A program made the position numbers and the translations under genes. This document shows, one piece after another, positions 22,665 through 32,472 of a stretch of 64,000 nt of DNA (position 1 is its first letter; every line of letters starts with the position of its first letter). The notes beneath the pieces were generated by a model that saw nothing but the letters and a program-made list of their open reading frames with translations, was not told the origin of the DNA and made no database searches. Source of the stretch: Stemphylium vesicarium (lineage: Eukaryota; Ascomycota; Dothideomycetes; Pleosporales; Pleosporaceae); contig QXCR01000021.1 in the NCBI GenBank assembly GCA_004380135.1, positions 62,001-126,000 of the forward strand. Reading direction: 5' to 3'.

Positions 22665-23711
22665 GGCGAGGCTGTCTATTACAGAATTATGCGGCGAGGA
22701 GGGTCGTGGATTAGTCTAGGGGCTCGGAATCTTCAAGTACGGGAAAATGCTATACGCTCGGCAGCATAGGGTCGACAAGGCACAGTGAGCTACAAACACA
22801 AAGCGCCATACATGCAGGGCGCCGGGCCGGCCAGAGTAGTATATAATGGACGGCGGACTGCAAAGCTTAGTGAAAGGGCTAAGTGATCTATATTTGAGCT
22901 GTCGCAGATCCGGCAGTGTCGCAGCCATGCTAGACTAGTGCACGAGTAACCTCCCTGCGAGGGTGATGGGCACAACGTGGGTCGCTGCATGCCACCTGTT
23001 ATTGGCTTCCCGCATCAGCTTTCAAGATACATTTACATACAGCTACGCCCCATCAGCCAGCCAGCAACCCCTCGAGTCGTCTTCAGGACCCTTTCCAAGC
23101 CTTGGTTCAGGGCCTGCGCCTCGTATTGCGGGCAAGGCCCACCTCATCATCGGACCCGGATCCACGCCCAGCCGCATTATGTCACTGCCATTGTTTCGCA
23201 GCCTTCCTGTTCTCCAGAACATTTAGCCGTCTACGAGTTTCCGCTATGGAATTTCGCTCTCGTACATAGTAAATGGCTCACGTGTCGTACCTCGTGGTCG
23301 GTCTCCGGCAAGAGAACAGAGACTATTGAAATAGAAGCGCACGCCGGCCGGCGACATGGATTTTTTACCGACATGGATGACGTACCGCTTACCGTATCGA
23401 TAGCGTGTATCCGAGGCCTCGTGGCTGTCAAACACATGTGAGCTGCGCCCTACAAATGTCCACAGTAGCAAACGTCGTCTTTAAGTAGCATACGTACGCC
23501 AGACATTTTCTATACCAAAACGAATCTATCCGAACTTCTCGTCTGATACAGGCTGGGTACATCGGCCGCATTGCCCGCCTAAACGACAAAGCCCACCCCA
23601 TACCTGCGCACCAGCCACTTCGGCACGTAGCCGCAACACGACGCCACCTTACTCACCTGGGCACCACTTGCTGAAAACGGCTTCATCAGCACCCAATACT
23701 TTTTTTCCACT
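22665..23711. promoter_or_regulatory. Divergent intergenic region
   Basis: One kilobase between divergent start codons must carry promoters for the unknown protein and the aminotransferase. Open frames are short and show no family resemblance. No specific binding motif could be supported. Confidence 0.35.
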
Positions 23712-25803
23712 ATGGGCGGCGGCGAAACCATCGCGGACCAAATAATGAAATCCTTCGTTCTGCCGGACGTTGTCGGATCAAAAAGTAGCTCTAAGAAGCT
23801 CATCAATCTCCTGCGAGGGCACGTCCTTCTCTCTCCACTTGTACAGCCTTTCCTGCGATTCGCGCAATATTCCGTATGCTCCTATCGGACATGACGCGGC
23901 CCAATAAGACCCATCAAAACCCCGAGTGGCTGCTAACGGCACCAGATGGCCGAATCTGTCTTTGCTGCCGACTCAGCTGCTGGAAAAAGCAACCCACAAT
24001 GTGCTTCAGAATAGACCGATCGCTTATCCGGCCATGTGCTACGGACCCGATGCTGGCGACCCGAGACTGCGTAATAACATTGCGCAATGGTTGACAACCT
24101 TTTACAAGCCTGCGGACCCTGTTTCTGAGGACCGGATCTGCATATCCGGCGGTGCTTCACAGAACTTGGCATGTTTGCTTCAAGACTTCACCGACCCCGT
24201 GTACACGCGGAACGTGTGGATAGTGGCGCCGGCGTACATGCTGGCTTTCCGCATCTTTGAAGATGCTGGGTTCCACAAGAAACTTCGGGCCGTTCCTGAA
24301 GACGAGGAAGGTATTGACATGGAGTATCTTAGAAGCCAGATTGCGAAAAGTGAAGACAAGGCAAGAGCTGAAAATAATGAGGACCCGGTGAGTGCGCTCT
24401 TCATGTCTGGTAGTAGGCCCTGCAACATGATCCTCGCTGAGTTCGAGCATCGGTACTATGCACCTCGGCGGCAGCCCTATCATATACCATTAGCTGCATT
24501 GCTTCCAACCATGATCACTGATCACATCACCAGCAATTCAAACCTCAACGACCATTTAACAAGATCTACAAACACGTCATCTATGCCGTCCCGGGCTTCT
24601 CCAATCCTAGCTCCAAGACTATGAGCTTGCGCAGACGACAAGAGATGGTGCGTTTGGCGAGAGAATACGATGCTCTTATCATCACAGACGACGTATATGA
24701 CTTCTTACAATGGCCATCAAGTCTCAACCCTAGTATGCTTTCCATTGAGAAGGCCTACCTGCCACGGATCGTAGACATAGACAGATATCTTGACGGCGGC
24801 GCCGAAAGACATGGCGCAGATGGTTTCGGCAATGCCATCTCCAACGGCTCCTTTTCAAAGATCTTCGGTCCAGGCCTGCGTACAGGATGGTGCGAGGGTA
24901 CCCCGAAACTGGCTTACGGTGTCTCACAAACGTAAGCATGTCATTTCAGATTTTTCATACACATACATCATCATCAGGTCGCTCTGCATTATCCAGCGTA
25001 TTTGATACCTGAGACATAAGGCTCGGTACGATTACACCAGATCGGGCCGCACAGTTCCAGACTAGAGCTGGTGACGCCCTGTCTCACCAAATCGAGTAGT
25101 GACAGCTAACGGGGATCCAGAGGATCGAGCCGCTCAGGTGGAGCGCCCAGCCAGCTGACAGCTTGCTTTGTGGCCGAGACAATGGAAACCGGAGAGCTTC
25201 AGCGCTTCGTGTACGACACGCTGCAACCTGCGTATGGTAACCGGTACCGACTCATGGTGGAAGCCATCAACAAACACCTCATCCCGTTGGGCGTTCGCAT
25301 CCCCCAGAGCGATCGCGACATTGTCGGCGGATACTTCATTTGGCTCACGTTGCCCCCACCACTGAAGGGTGCTGTTGTAGCACAGCGCGCAAAGGAGGAT
25401 GACAACCTGGCCGTTGCACAGGTAAGTACAAGCCACGATCACGTTCCAGGCTCGGATCATGGGCACAGCTAACCACAACTTTTACACAGGGCGAAATGTT
25501 TGAAGTGGGTTTCCTTCTCTTTTGCTCTGGTTCCATGGCTGACAGACCCAGGTCCCCGGCGACACCGAACACGACGGCACATCTTTCAGCAACGACATCA
25601 GAGTTTGCTTTGCGGTATGAGATCATGTCTTCAATCATCGGCTCGAGCTAACCTATTACTAGTGGGAAGAAGTAGACATGCTTGCGGAAGGCATCGAACG
25701 ACTTGCCACAGTTATTAGCCGCATGCTGAATGAGGAGGCCAACGGCTTGCAGAACGCCGGACGTCCCGCTAACCGTGATGAGGGTGCAGAGAGTTTATGG
25801 TGA
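23712..25803 (+). CDS. PLP-dependent aminotransferase class I/II (fold type I)
   Basis: A 488-residue aminotransferase of the aspartate-aminotransferase fold is predicted, of the group related to 2-aminoadipate and valine-pyruvate aminotransferases; the substrate is unknown. Seven exons were placed: 23712-23818, 23946-24387, 24534-24931, 25121-25421, 25490-25504, 25552-25614 and 25663-25803; all phases agree. Landmarks: INLLRG|WPNLSLLP across intron 1, YGPDAGDPRLRNNIAQWL, GGASQNLACLL, VPGFSNPSS, DALIITDDVYDFLQW and the Schiff-base lysine in SNGSFSKIFGPGLRTGW. Intron 1 has a GC donor (gg|gcacgt) and an AG acceptor at 23944-23945; no GT donor nearby restores this frame. Exon 5 is only 15 nt (GEMFE). 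The last exon ends with a Glu/Asn-rich helix. The catalytic residues look intact, so I treat the gene as functional. Confidence 0.82.
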
Positions 25804-27560
25804 ACGATTGGTACGTTCATCTTATGTAGTGTAGGAGACTAGCAAAATGGGTGTGTGATCGCTGAAGCTATTGGTGAGCTTGTATATCGCTTTTGATATC
25901 CACGGGCCGGTGATATACAGGCACGTTCCAGACGCGACTCTTCTTTTTCTAGCTGGACGAAACTACAGTATGCATACTGCGATTCGTCAACATGGTAATA
26001 AAGGTCCTGTTAAGCATTAGAGATCTCCGTGGCGGCATGGGGCTAGCCCTCCGCGTTTCATGCAAACAGTGCCCCCGCCCCACCATGGCATCCTGATTGA
26101 AATGAATGGCAGTATACCCGGTGGCGGCGCGAGACATGGAGGCCGATTTGGGCGATCCTCATGCCACCATTGGCAAACCATAAGTGTCCCTCAACATGGC
26201 GTCCCTCGATGTCCCATGTACCTGCATCATGTGGTGGTTTCGCGGGGCATGGCAGAGAGGCGCGACGGAGCGCGTTTCCCTAGGCAGGTTCCTTTGGCTT
26301 CCCCAAGGCCCGTCTAACGTCGCGCACAGCGTTCATGGCAGATGGCATATGTTTCTCCTCCTCCGTTGGCCATGTGGGGGCGAATGAGGCCAAATCTATA
26401 ATGCGCAAAGCGTTAATGCCGAGGGCTGCGAAGGCGGCGGCGTGGTCGAGTGAGTTACTGCCTAGTAGGCTAATGACTTTGAGGCGCCTCTTGGGCGAGC
26501 ACCGGCGATTCGCAACGCATCGGTGTATCCATACACGATCTCCTCCCGGCCCGTCGCGTCGAATTGCACTCTTCTCGAGCGTGGCGCTGAAGCGCTGGCA
26601 GAGGGCTTATCTCCAAAATCGGCGAACGAGGGCCTGTCGATGCCCTGGCGTTTCAGTGCCGTCTCACGTCCGCCCGTCGGTTGTGGCGCTACCAACCACA
26701 TCCCTGTCTTAGATCCAGGGACAAACGCTCGCCTCGCGACCTCAGAACACAGCTAACCACTCACTGGCCTACAACACCCGCTTGTTTCACGCGGAGAAGG
26801 GGATACTACGGGAACTGTACAGTGGGCCTTGCTAGTGGAGACCCTAGGTAATTTTGGCCCTACGCGAAGGAGACAGGGTCACATTCGAGCAACCCATCCG
26901 TCGGCATCTGCTGCGGGCGTGAAATGCGGCTTTCGGATATGGCCACACGCCCCCATCATGGGGCGAAAGAGAGACACGATGAGCCTTCGTGTGAGTCGGC
27001 GGGCACGCAGAAGTATGATGAAGAGGCTGTCAGAGACTGCCCGTACGACAGCGCAGAAGAGGATATAAAGTGTCTATTCAAGACCGGGGAGAATGATTCA
27101 ACCACACGACAGCGAACACCACACCCCGGTTATCCGAAACGTGAAACAAGCGCTTTCCAGAAACGTGATTGGGCCCCCAAATCTATTGTAAGTTCCTTCG
27201 CGAATATGCAGCCTACTTATACAATGCCGCTGTGCCCCTTCTGTCACTTTCTCCCCTTCACGCAGGCTCGCTGTCAGCTATTCACACTCACTGTGTTGCT
27301 TCTATTCTTTCTATTGTTCACTGTCATTCATTACCATTGTGAAGAGTCATTTTTTACTTCCTACAACATTTCAACTACTTTCTTCCCCATTCGTTGCCAG
27401 TCAACCTTTTACTTCAACCAACCCACACGTGCATTTCTGCACAACATCAAAAAAATCAAAAAATCGTCTCTTGCAGGTCAACTGACGACAATACCTCCAG
27501 TCCTTAGGATCATTCCTTCCACGCCTAACAACTCCAAACTTCAACGCACGCACTGCAATC
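25804..27560. promoter_or_regulatory. Intergenic region with GH55 promoter and leader
   Basis: About 1.76 kb precedes the GH55 start codon. A TATA-like ggatataaag lies near 27061-27070 and is followed by a long pyrimidine-rich stretch (about 27230-27420, repeated ttcttt/ctttct), typical of highly expressed fungal genes. The first 1.2 kb shows no recognisable gene. Confidence 0.45.
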
Positions 27561-29912
27561 ATGGTTGCCTTCGGCGCTGGAGCGTTTCTACTGACGCTGC
27601 GCGTCCTCCTCTCCACAACTCCATCCGCGGCCGCCCCTGTTGCGCAAGCACCAGCTCCACCTACTGCCCCGGCCCCAGTGGCCGGCGGTTCTGGCTACTG
27701 GCTTGAGACCATCAAGCGTCAGGGCCAGGCCCCATTCAACCCCAACCCAGAGTCTTACCAGGTATTCCGCAATGTCAAGGAGCTGGGTGCCAAGGGTGAC
27801 GGTACTACGGACGATACCGAAATCATCAACAAGATCATCGCTGACGGCGACCGCTGTGGTGAGGGCTGCGACTCCACGACCACTACACCCGCCCTCATCT
27901 ACTTCCCGGCCGGTACCTACATCATCAGCAAGCCCATCATCCAGTACTACTACACTCAGTTCGTCGGTGACCCATTGAACATGCCCGTCCTCAGGGCCAC
28001 CGCGGACTTCGAGGGTATGGGTTTGATTGATGCCGACCCCTACATCCCTGGTGGTGACGGCGCCAACTGGTACACCAACCAGAACAACTTCTACCGCCAG
28101 GTCCGCAACTTCGTCATCGACATCTCCGCCGCTAAGGCCGCCGCCGGTATCCACTGGCAGGTCTCTCAAGCTACCAGTCTGCAGAACATTGTTTTCGAAA
28201 TGGCAAAGGGCGATGCTGGCAAGGACCAGAAGGGTATCTTCCAGGACAACGGTTCCGGTGGTTTCATGACTGACCTGACCTTCAACGGTGGTGCCATTGG
28301 TGCTTTCATGGGTTCTCAGCAGTTCACCATCCGCAACATGACTTTCAACGACTGCGGCACTGCCATCTTCCAGAACTGGAACTGGGTCTTCACATACAAG
28401 AGCATCTTCATCAACAACTGCCAAGTCGGTCTTGACATGGCCAACAGCCCCTCCAATCAGACTGTCGGTTCCGTTCTCCTGCTTGACAGCAAGCTTACCA
28501 ACACCCCCATTGGTATCAACTCCTCTTTCACCGAGAACAGCATCCCCACTACTGGCGGTACTCTTATCCTGGACAACGTTGACTTCACTGGCTCCGAGAA
28601 GGCCATCGTTGGCGCTACTGGCAATACCATCCTCGAGGGTGGCCGCAAGGTCGAGAGCTGGGCTCAGGGTAACGCTGTTGCCGCTGGTTCACCACAAAGT
28701 CGTGTCCAAGGTGATGTCGGCGACGCACCTGCGAAGCCCCAGAGCCTCCAGGGCTCCAACGGCTGGTTCGAGCGCAGCAAGCCCCAGTACGAGAATGTAG
28801 ATGTCTCCAAGTTCGTCAGCCTCAAGTCCAAGGGCGCCAAGGGCGACGGAGCGACTGATGATACTGCCGCTATTCAGGCTGCTATCGATGGCCTCCAGGA
28901 AGGCGAGGTTCTCCACGTCGACCACGGTGCCTATCTCATCACCAAGACTGTTACCATCCCTGCTGAGAAGAATGTCAAGATGGTCGGCGAGGTCTACAGT
29001 ATGTTCTTCATCACTGGTGAGTTCTTCTCCAACATGGACGACCCCAAGCCCGGTTTCCAGATTGGTGCCAAGAGCGGCGACAAGGGTACTTTCGAGGCTT
29101 CCGACCTCATCATTGGTACTCAGGGACCTGCTCCAGGTGGTATCTTGATGGAGTGGAACATCAACGCCGAGGCCGGTGCTGCTGGTCTGTGGGACGTCCA
29201 CTTCCGCGTCGGTGGCTACGCAGGCACCAAGCTCCAGTCCTCCAACTGCAAGAAGAACCCCGACGCCGAGCACGAGCCGAACCCAGAGTGCATTGGCTCC
29301 TTCATGCAGCTCCACATCACCAAGAGCTCCAACGGATACTTTGAGAACGTCTGGCTCTGGACTGCCGACCACGAGCTCGACCAGGACGACCACTCTCAGA
29401 TCGACATTTACAATGGTCGCGGTATGCTCGTCGAATCGCAGGGTCCCGTCTGGATGTACGGCACTGCCTCGGAGCACTCCCAGATGTCGCAATACCAGTT
29501 CTCCGGTGCCAAGGACATCTTCTACGGAGCCATCCAGACCGAGACACCTTACTACCAGCCCAACCCCACTGCCGCCGTTCCGTTCACCAAGAACGACAAG
29601 TTCTTCGACCCGGACATGAGCCAGGCCAAGGCAGCATGGGCTGTTCGCGTTACCGACGGCAGCGACAACATCTGGAGCTACGGCGCGGGTACCTACTCGT
29701 TCTTCCAGAACTACGACCAGGACTGCGTCGTTGGCCAGAACTGCCAGCAAGACATGAACGAGATTGCTAACTCCACCAATGTCAACTGGTTTGGTCTCTC
29801 ATCTAAGGCCTCAGTCAACATGATTACGTCTGGTGGCCAGGGTCTGGCGCTCGACGAAGACAACCGCTCCAACTTCTGCGCTACCCTGGCTATCTTTGCT
29901 CAAGCATCATAG
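27561..29912 (+). CDS. Secreted glucan 1,3-beta-glucosidase, glycoside hydrolase family 55
   Basis: This intronless gene encodes a 783-residue exo-beta-1,3-glucanase that would cleave beta-1,3-glucan from the fungal or plant cell wall. A signal peptide (GAFLLTLRVLLSTTPSAAA) is followed by a Pro/Ala-rich linker. Two pectate-lyase-3-like right-handed beta-helix repeats are visible, each opening with the same motif: VKELGAKGDGTTDDTEIIN at about residue 74 and SLKSKGAKGDGATDDTAAIQ near 420. The tandem pair is the hallmark of GH55. Codon use is strongly biased to C-ending codons (for example AAC, TTC, CTC), as in highly expressed fungal genes. The long TATA-bearing, pyrimidine-rich leader fits that. 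The presence of a signal peptide with no C-terminal membrane anchor suggests secretion to the medium or wall. Confidence 0.94.
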   Translation: MVAFGAGAFLLTLRVLLSTTPSAAAPVAQAPAPPTAPAPVAGGSGYWLETIKRQGQAPFNPNPESYQVFRNVKELGAKGDGTTDDTEIINKIIADGDRCGEGCDSTTTTPALIYFPAGTYIISKPIIQYYYTQFVGDPLNMPVLRATADFEGMGLIDADPYIPGGDGANWYTNQNNFYRQVRNFVIDISAAKAAAGIHWQVSQATSLQNIVFEMAKGDAGKDQKGIFQDNGSGGFMTDLTFNGGAIGAFMGSQQFTIRNMTFNDCGTAIFQNWNWVFTYKSIFINNCQVGLDMANSPSNQTVGSVLLLDSKLTNTPIGINSSFTENSIPTTGGTLILDNVDFTGSEKAIVGATGNTILEGGRKVESWAQGNAVAAGSPQSRVQGDVGDAPAKPQSLQGSNGWFERSKPQYENVDVSKFVSLKSKGAKGDGATDDTAAIQAAIDGLQEGEVLHVDHGAYLITKTVTIPAEKNVKMVGEVYSMFFITGEFFSNMDDPKPGFQIGAKSGDKGTFEASDLIIGTQGPAPGGILMEWNINAEAGAAGLWDVHFRVGGYAGTKLQSSNCKKNPDAEHEPNPECIGSFMQLHITKSSNGYFENVWLWTADHELDQDDHSQIDIYNGRGMLVESQGPVWMYGTASEHSQMSQYQFSGAKDIFYGAIQTETPYYQPNPTAAVPFTKNDKFFDPDMSQAKAAWAVRVTDGSDNIWSYGAGTYSFFQNYDQDCVVGQNCQQDMNEIANSTNVNWFGLSSKASVNMITSGGQGLALDEDNRSNFCATLAIFAQAS

Positions 29913-30472
29913 ATGTCTTCATTCCTTTGATGATGCGCAAACTTGTGCTTCCACTGGGCTTGTTCCTTGACATGCAAGCCATGCGATAGACGCTTCTTTT
30001 ATTCTTTCCCAATTCGCTTTGGGCCCTTGTTCTGTTCACCTTGTACAGCATATATATATATACCCTTTTTTTGTTCTTTCATGTCTTTCTTCTGTCTTGG
30101 CCACATATACGGGGAGGTCAGAAGTTGACAATCACACTCGCTTTGGAAAAGATTTCGATACGAGCATAACTTATACCCCGGGGGCAACGAAGGAGGCACG
30201 ACATGCAATGATGGTGGAGTTTGGGACTGGTTCCTTTTCTTTTGATGTTTCTTTAAGATAGATGAGAATTTGATCATATCTTATCAAAATTTTGTTGTTA
30301 TGATCTGCGTGTGACTGTGACGTGTGTTTGAAAGCTAACATGTGAAGAGTGAGTGTGGTGGATTGGTGTTGGCTGGCCAGGTGCGCGGAGTTGTGCGGGG
30401 AAAACAGGGTCGGAGCTCGGTCTCGAGGCCAAAAAGTTCCCGAACGCATCTTCATTCGACGCGACAGCTTCC
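29913..30472. other. Intergenic region, GH55 3' end and rcm1 promoter
   Basis: This 560-base region includes a TA-repeat (tatatatatatac, about 30050-30062) and T-rich runs downstream of the GH55 stop that could serve in transcript end formation, then the upstream region of the methyltransferase gene. Confidence 0.35.
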
Positions 30473-32231
30473 ATGTCACTCTACTACGAGGCCGCGGCCA
30501 TTCTCGCCAACTCGGACAATGTTGGAGGATCGCTGAAGTCGCGCATATACAACAAGAAAGACTTGAAAAGCACACCGGGACAGCTCTTTGCTCTCATCGC
30601 CGAGACGTCGAAATGGTCTGTGGTGCTGAAGGATGTGATTGAGAAGTGCAAATTGCTCGCAGAAGAGAGGAAGGTTCGTATCCTGAGGAAGTTTTATACG
30701 CGAAATCACTGTTCACGCGTCCCAGCTTACTCCAATTCTCGCCCTTCTGCTTGCGCACGATCTACTCCTCGCGAAGAATGGCGTCGCCGCACCTGCTGGC
30801 CATGTCCTCAAACTTGCCATTACTCGACACAAAGCCCGCTTGAGCGCCGAACTTGCAAAAGCCCGTATAAGATATGGATATGCTACCTTGGATGCGTTCA
30901 GAGAGGCCGTGAACGACGGTGCGCTGGATAAGGAAGAGGGCGACGCTCCGAAGAGCCGGCATCCCCGCTGGATACGCGTCAACACCATAAAGACGACTCT
31001 GCAGGAGCAGCTGGCAACAACGTTTGCGGGGTTTGTGAAGACGGACACCCTGGACGACGTACTATCCGCGCCGAAGAAATCGAAGGTCTACTACGAAGAC
31101 CCGAATATCCCCAACCTGCTCGCGCTGCCCTCCAGGATTGATCTCAGTAGAACCGTCGCCTACACAAAGGGTCAAATTATACTTCAAGACAAAGCATCAT
31201 GCTTCCCGGCATATTTGCTGGACCCGAGCCCAGACGACGGCGATGTCATTGATGCCACGGCAGCGCCAGGAAACAAGACAACTCACCTTGCCGCAATTGT
31301 TTCTGGGCGAAGGCAGCCGGGCGAAGAGCAGAAGGTAATCGCTTTCGAGCGTGACAAGGGTAGAACTCTCACCTTGCAGAAGATGGTTAAACTTGCGTCG
31401 ACCGATAGCATCGTCCAAGTCAAGGGCAGTAGCGACTTCATAGCTGCGAAGCCTGGATCGGATGAATATGCCAATGTAGGTGCTATACTTCTGGATCCAA
31501 GCTGTTCTGGTACGGGTATAGTCGGGCGCGACGACGCCATCAAGATGCATCTTCCCGATGCGCCTGGTGCTCAAGCAACGGCCCAAAAGCCTGAGAAAGG
31601 GAAGAAGAGGAAGAGAGGCGACGAGGCAGTCAAGGCCGAGGCCCAACCCACACTCGATTTGGACATGGATGATTCAACGCTTGAAGAGACGCCAATGCAA
31701 GGAAAGCTAGCAGAACGGCTCACGGCTCTGTCGAGCTTTCAGCTGCACATACTCACTCACGCCATGCGGTTCGAGAGTGCGCATAAGATTTCATACTCTA
31801 CTTGCTCCATACATTTCGAGGAGAATGAAGGTGTCGTTTTCCAGGCACTGGCTTCTACTGTCGCAAAGGAGCGGGGATGGAAAATACTCAAAAGGAACCA
31901 GCAAGTAGAAGGCTTGCAGAAGTGGCACAGGAGAGGAGTGTGGGAGGATGACAAGTTTGACGGTGACTTGGACGAGACTGTCAAGCAGGATGTATTGGAA
32001 GCGTGCATTCGCTGCGACAAAGGCACAGAGGAAGGCACAATGGGCTTCTTTGTTGCTGCATTTGTTCGGGAAGGGGCCCAGGGTCCATTACACGTCACCG
32101 AACCTACAGCTGCCACGGACGATGAATGGGGTGGCTTCAGTGAACACAAAAAGGTTGAAGAGGTGGCAGTACCGGCGGCTGACGGTCCCGAAAAACCCAA
32201 GAAAAAGAAGCGCAAGCATAGCAAGAAATGA
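30473..32231 (+). CDS. rcm1: rRNA cytosine-C5 methyltransferase, NSUN5/Rcm1 family
   Basis: This nucleolar SAM-dependent RNA methyltransferase is predicted to make the conserved m5C in helix 70 of 25S rRNA (yeast C2278). Exons 30473-30673 and 30726-32231 encode 568 residues. The N-terminus MSLYYEAAAILANSDNVGG is typical of the NSUN5 subgroup. SAM-binding motif I reads DATAAPGNKTTHLAA. Motif IV is DPSCSGTGIVGR (cysteine near residue 326) and motif VI is YSTCSIHFEENE (cysteine near 427); these two cysteines are the catalytic pair of the NOL1/NOP2/Sun family. A charged insertion (about 345-375, KGKKRKRGDEAV) lies between motif IV and VI. The C-terminus KKKKRKHSKK is a likely nucleolar localisation signal. 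The SRA-domain gene follows in the same direction 241 bases downstream. Confidence 0.93.
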
Positions 32232-32472
32232 AGTGAATGAGCCCAAAGTGAGCAGGCAACCGTTGCGCACCTGTTGTGGAAAGCGCTGCTCCAGGACACT
32301 TGGACCTCGCGCGAGGACCTCCAGCGAATGTTTTCACATTGCGACTGTCTATTCAAGAGTCGTTCCTGAAGGTATGCGCGAAAGCTTTCTGCCAATTCAT
32401 TGTATCACAAAACTACTTTACCCGCGTCACTTATCCTCTGACTCTTCCCTCGACCGCACTAGTGTTCTCGAC

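Noticed and set aside
28689..29750. Long open frame on the minus strand opposite the GH55 gene (353 codons)
   Set aside because: It is a shadow caused by the strong GC3 codon bias of the glucanase; the encoded Val/Leu/Gly/Glu-rich protein has no domain and is not family-like.
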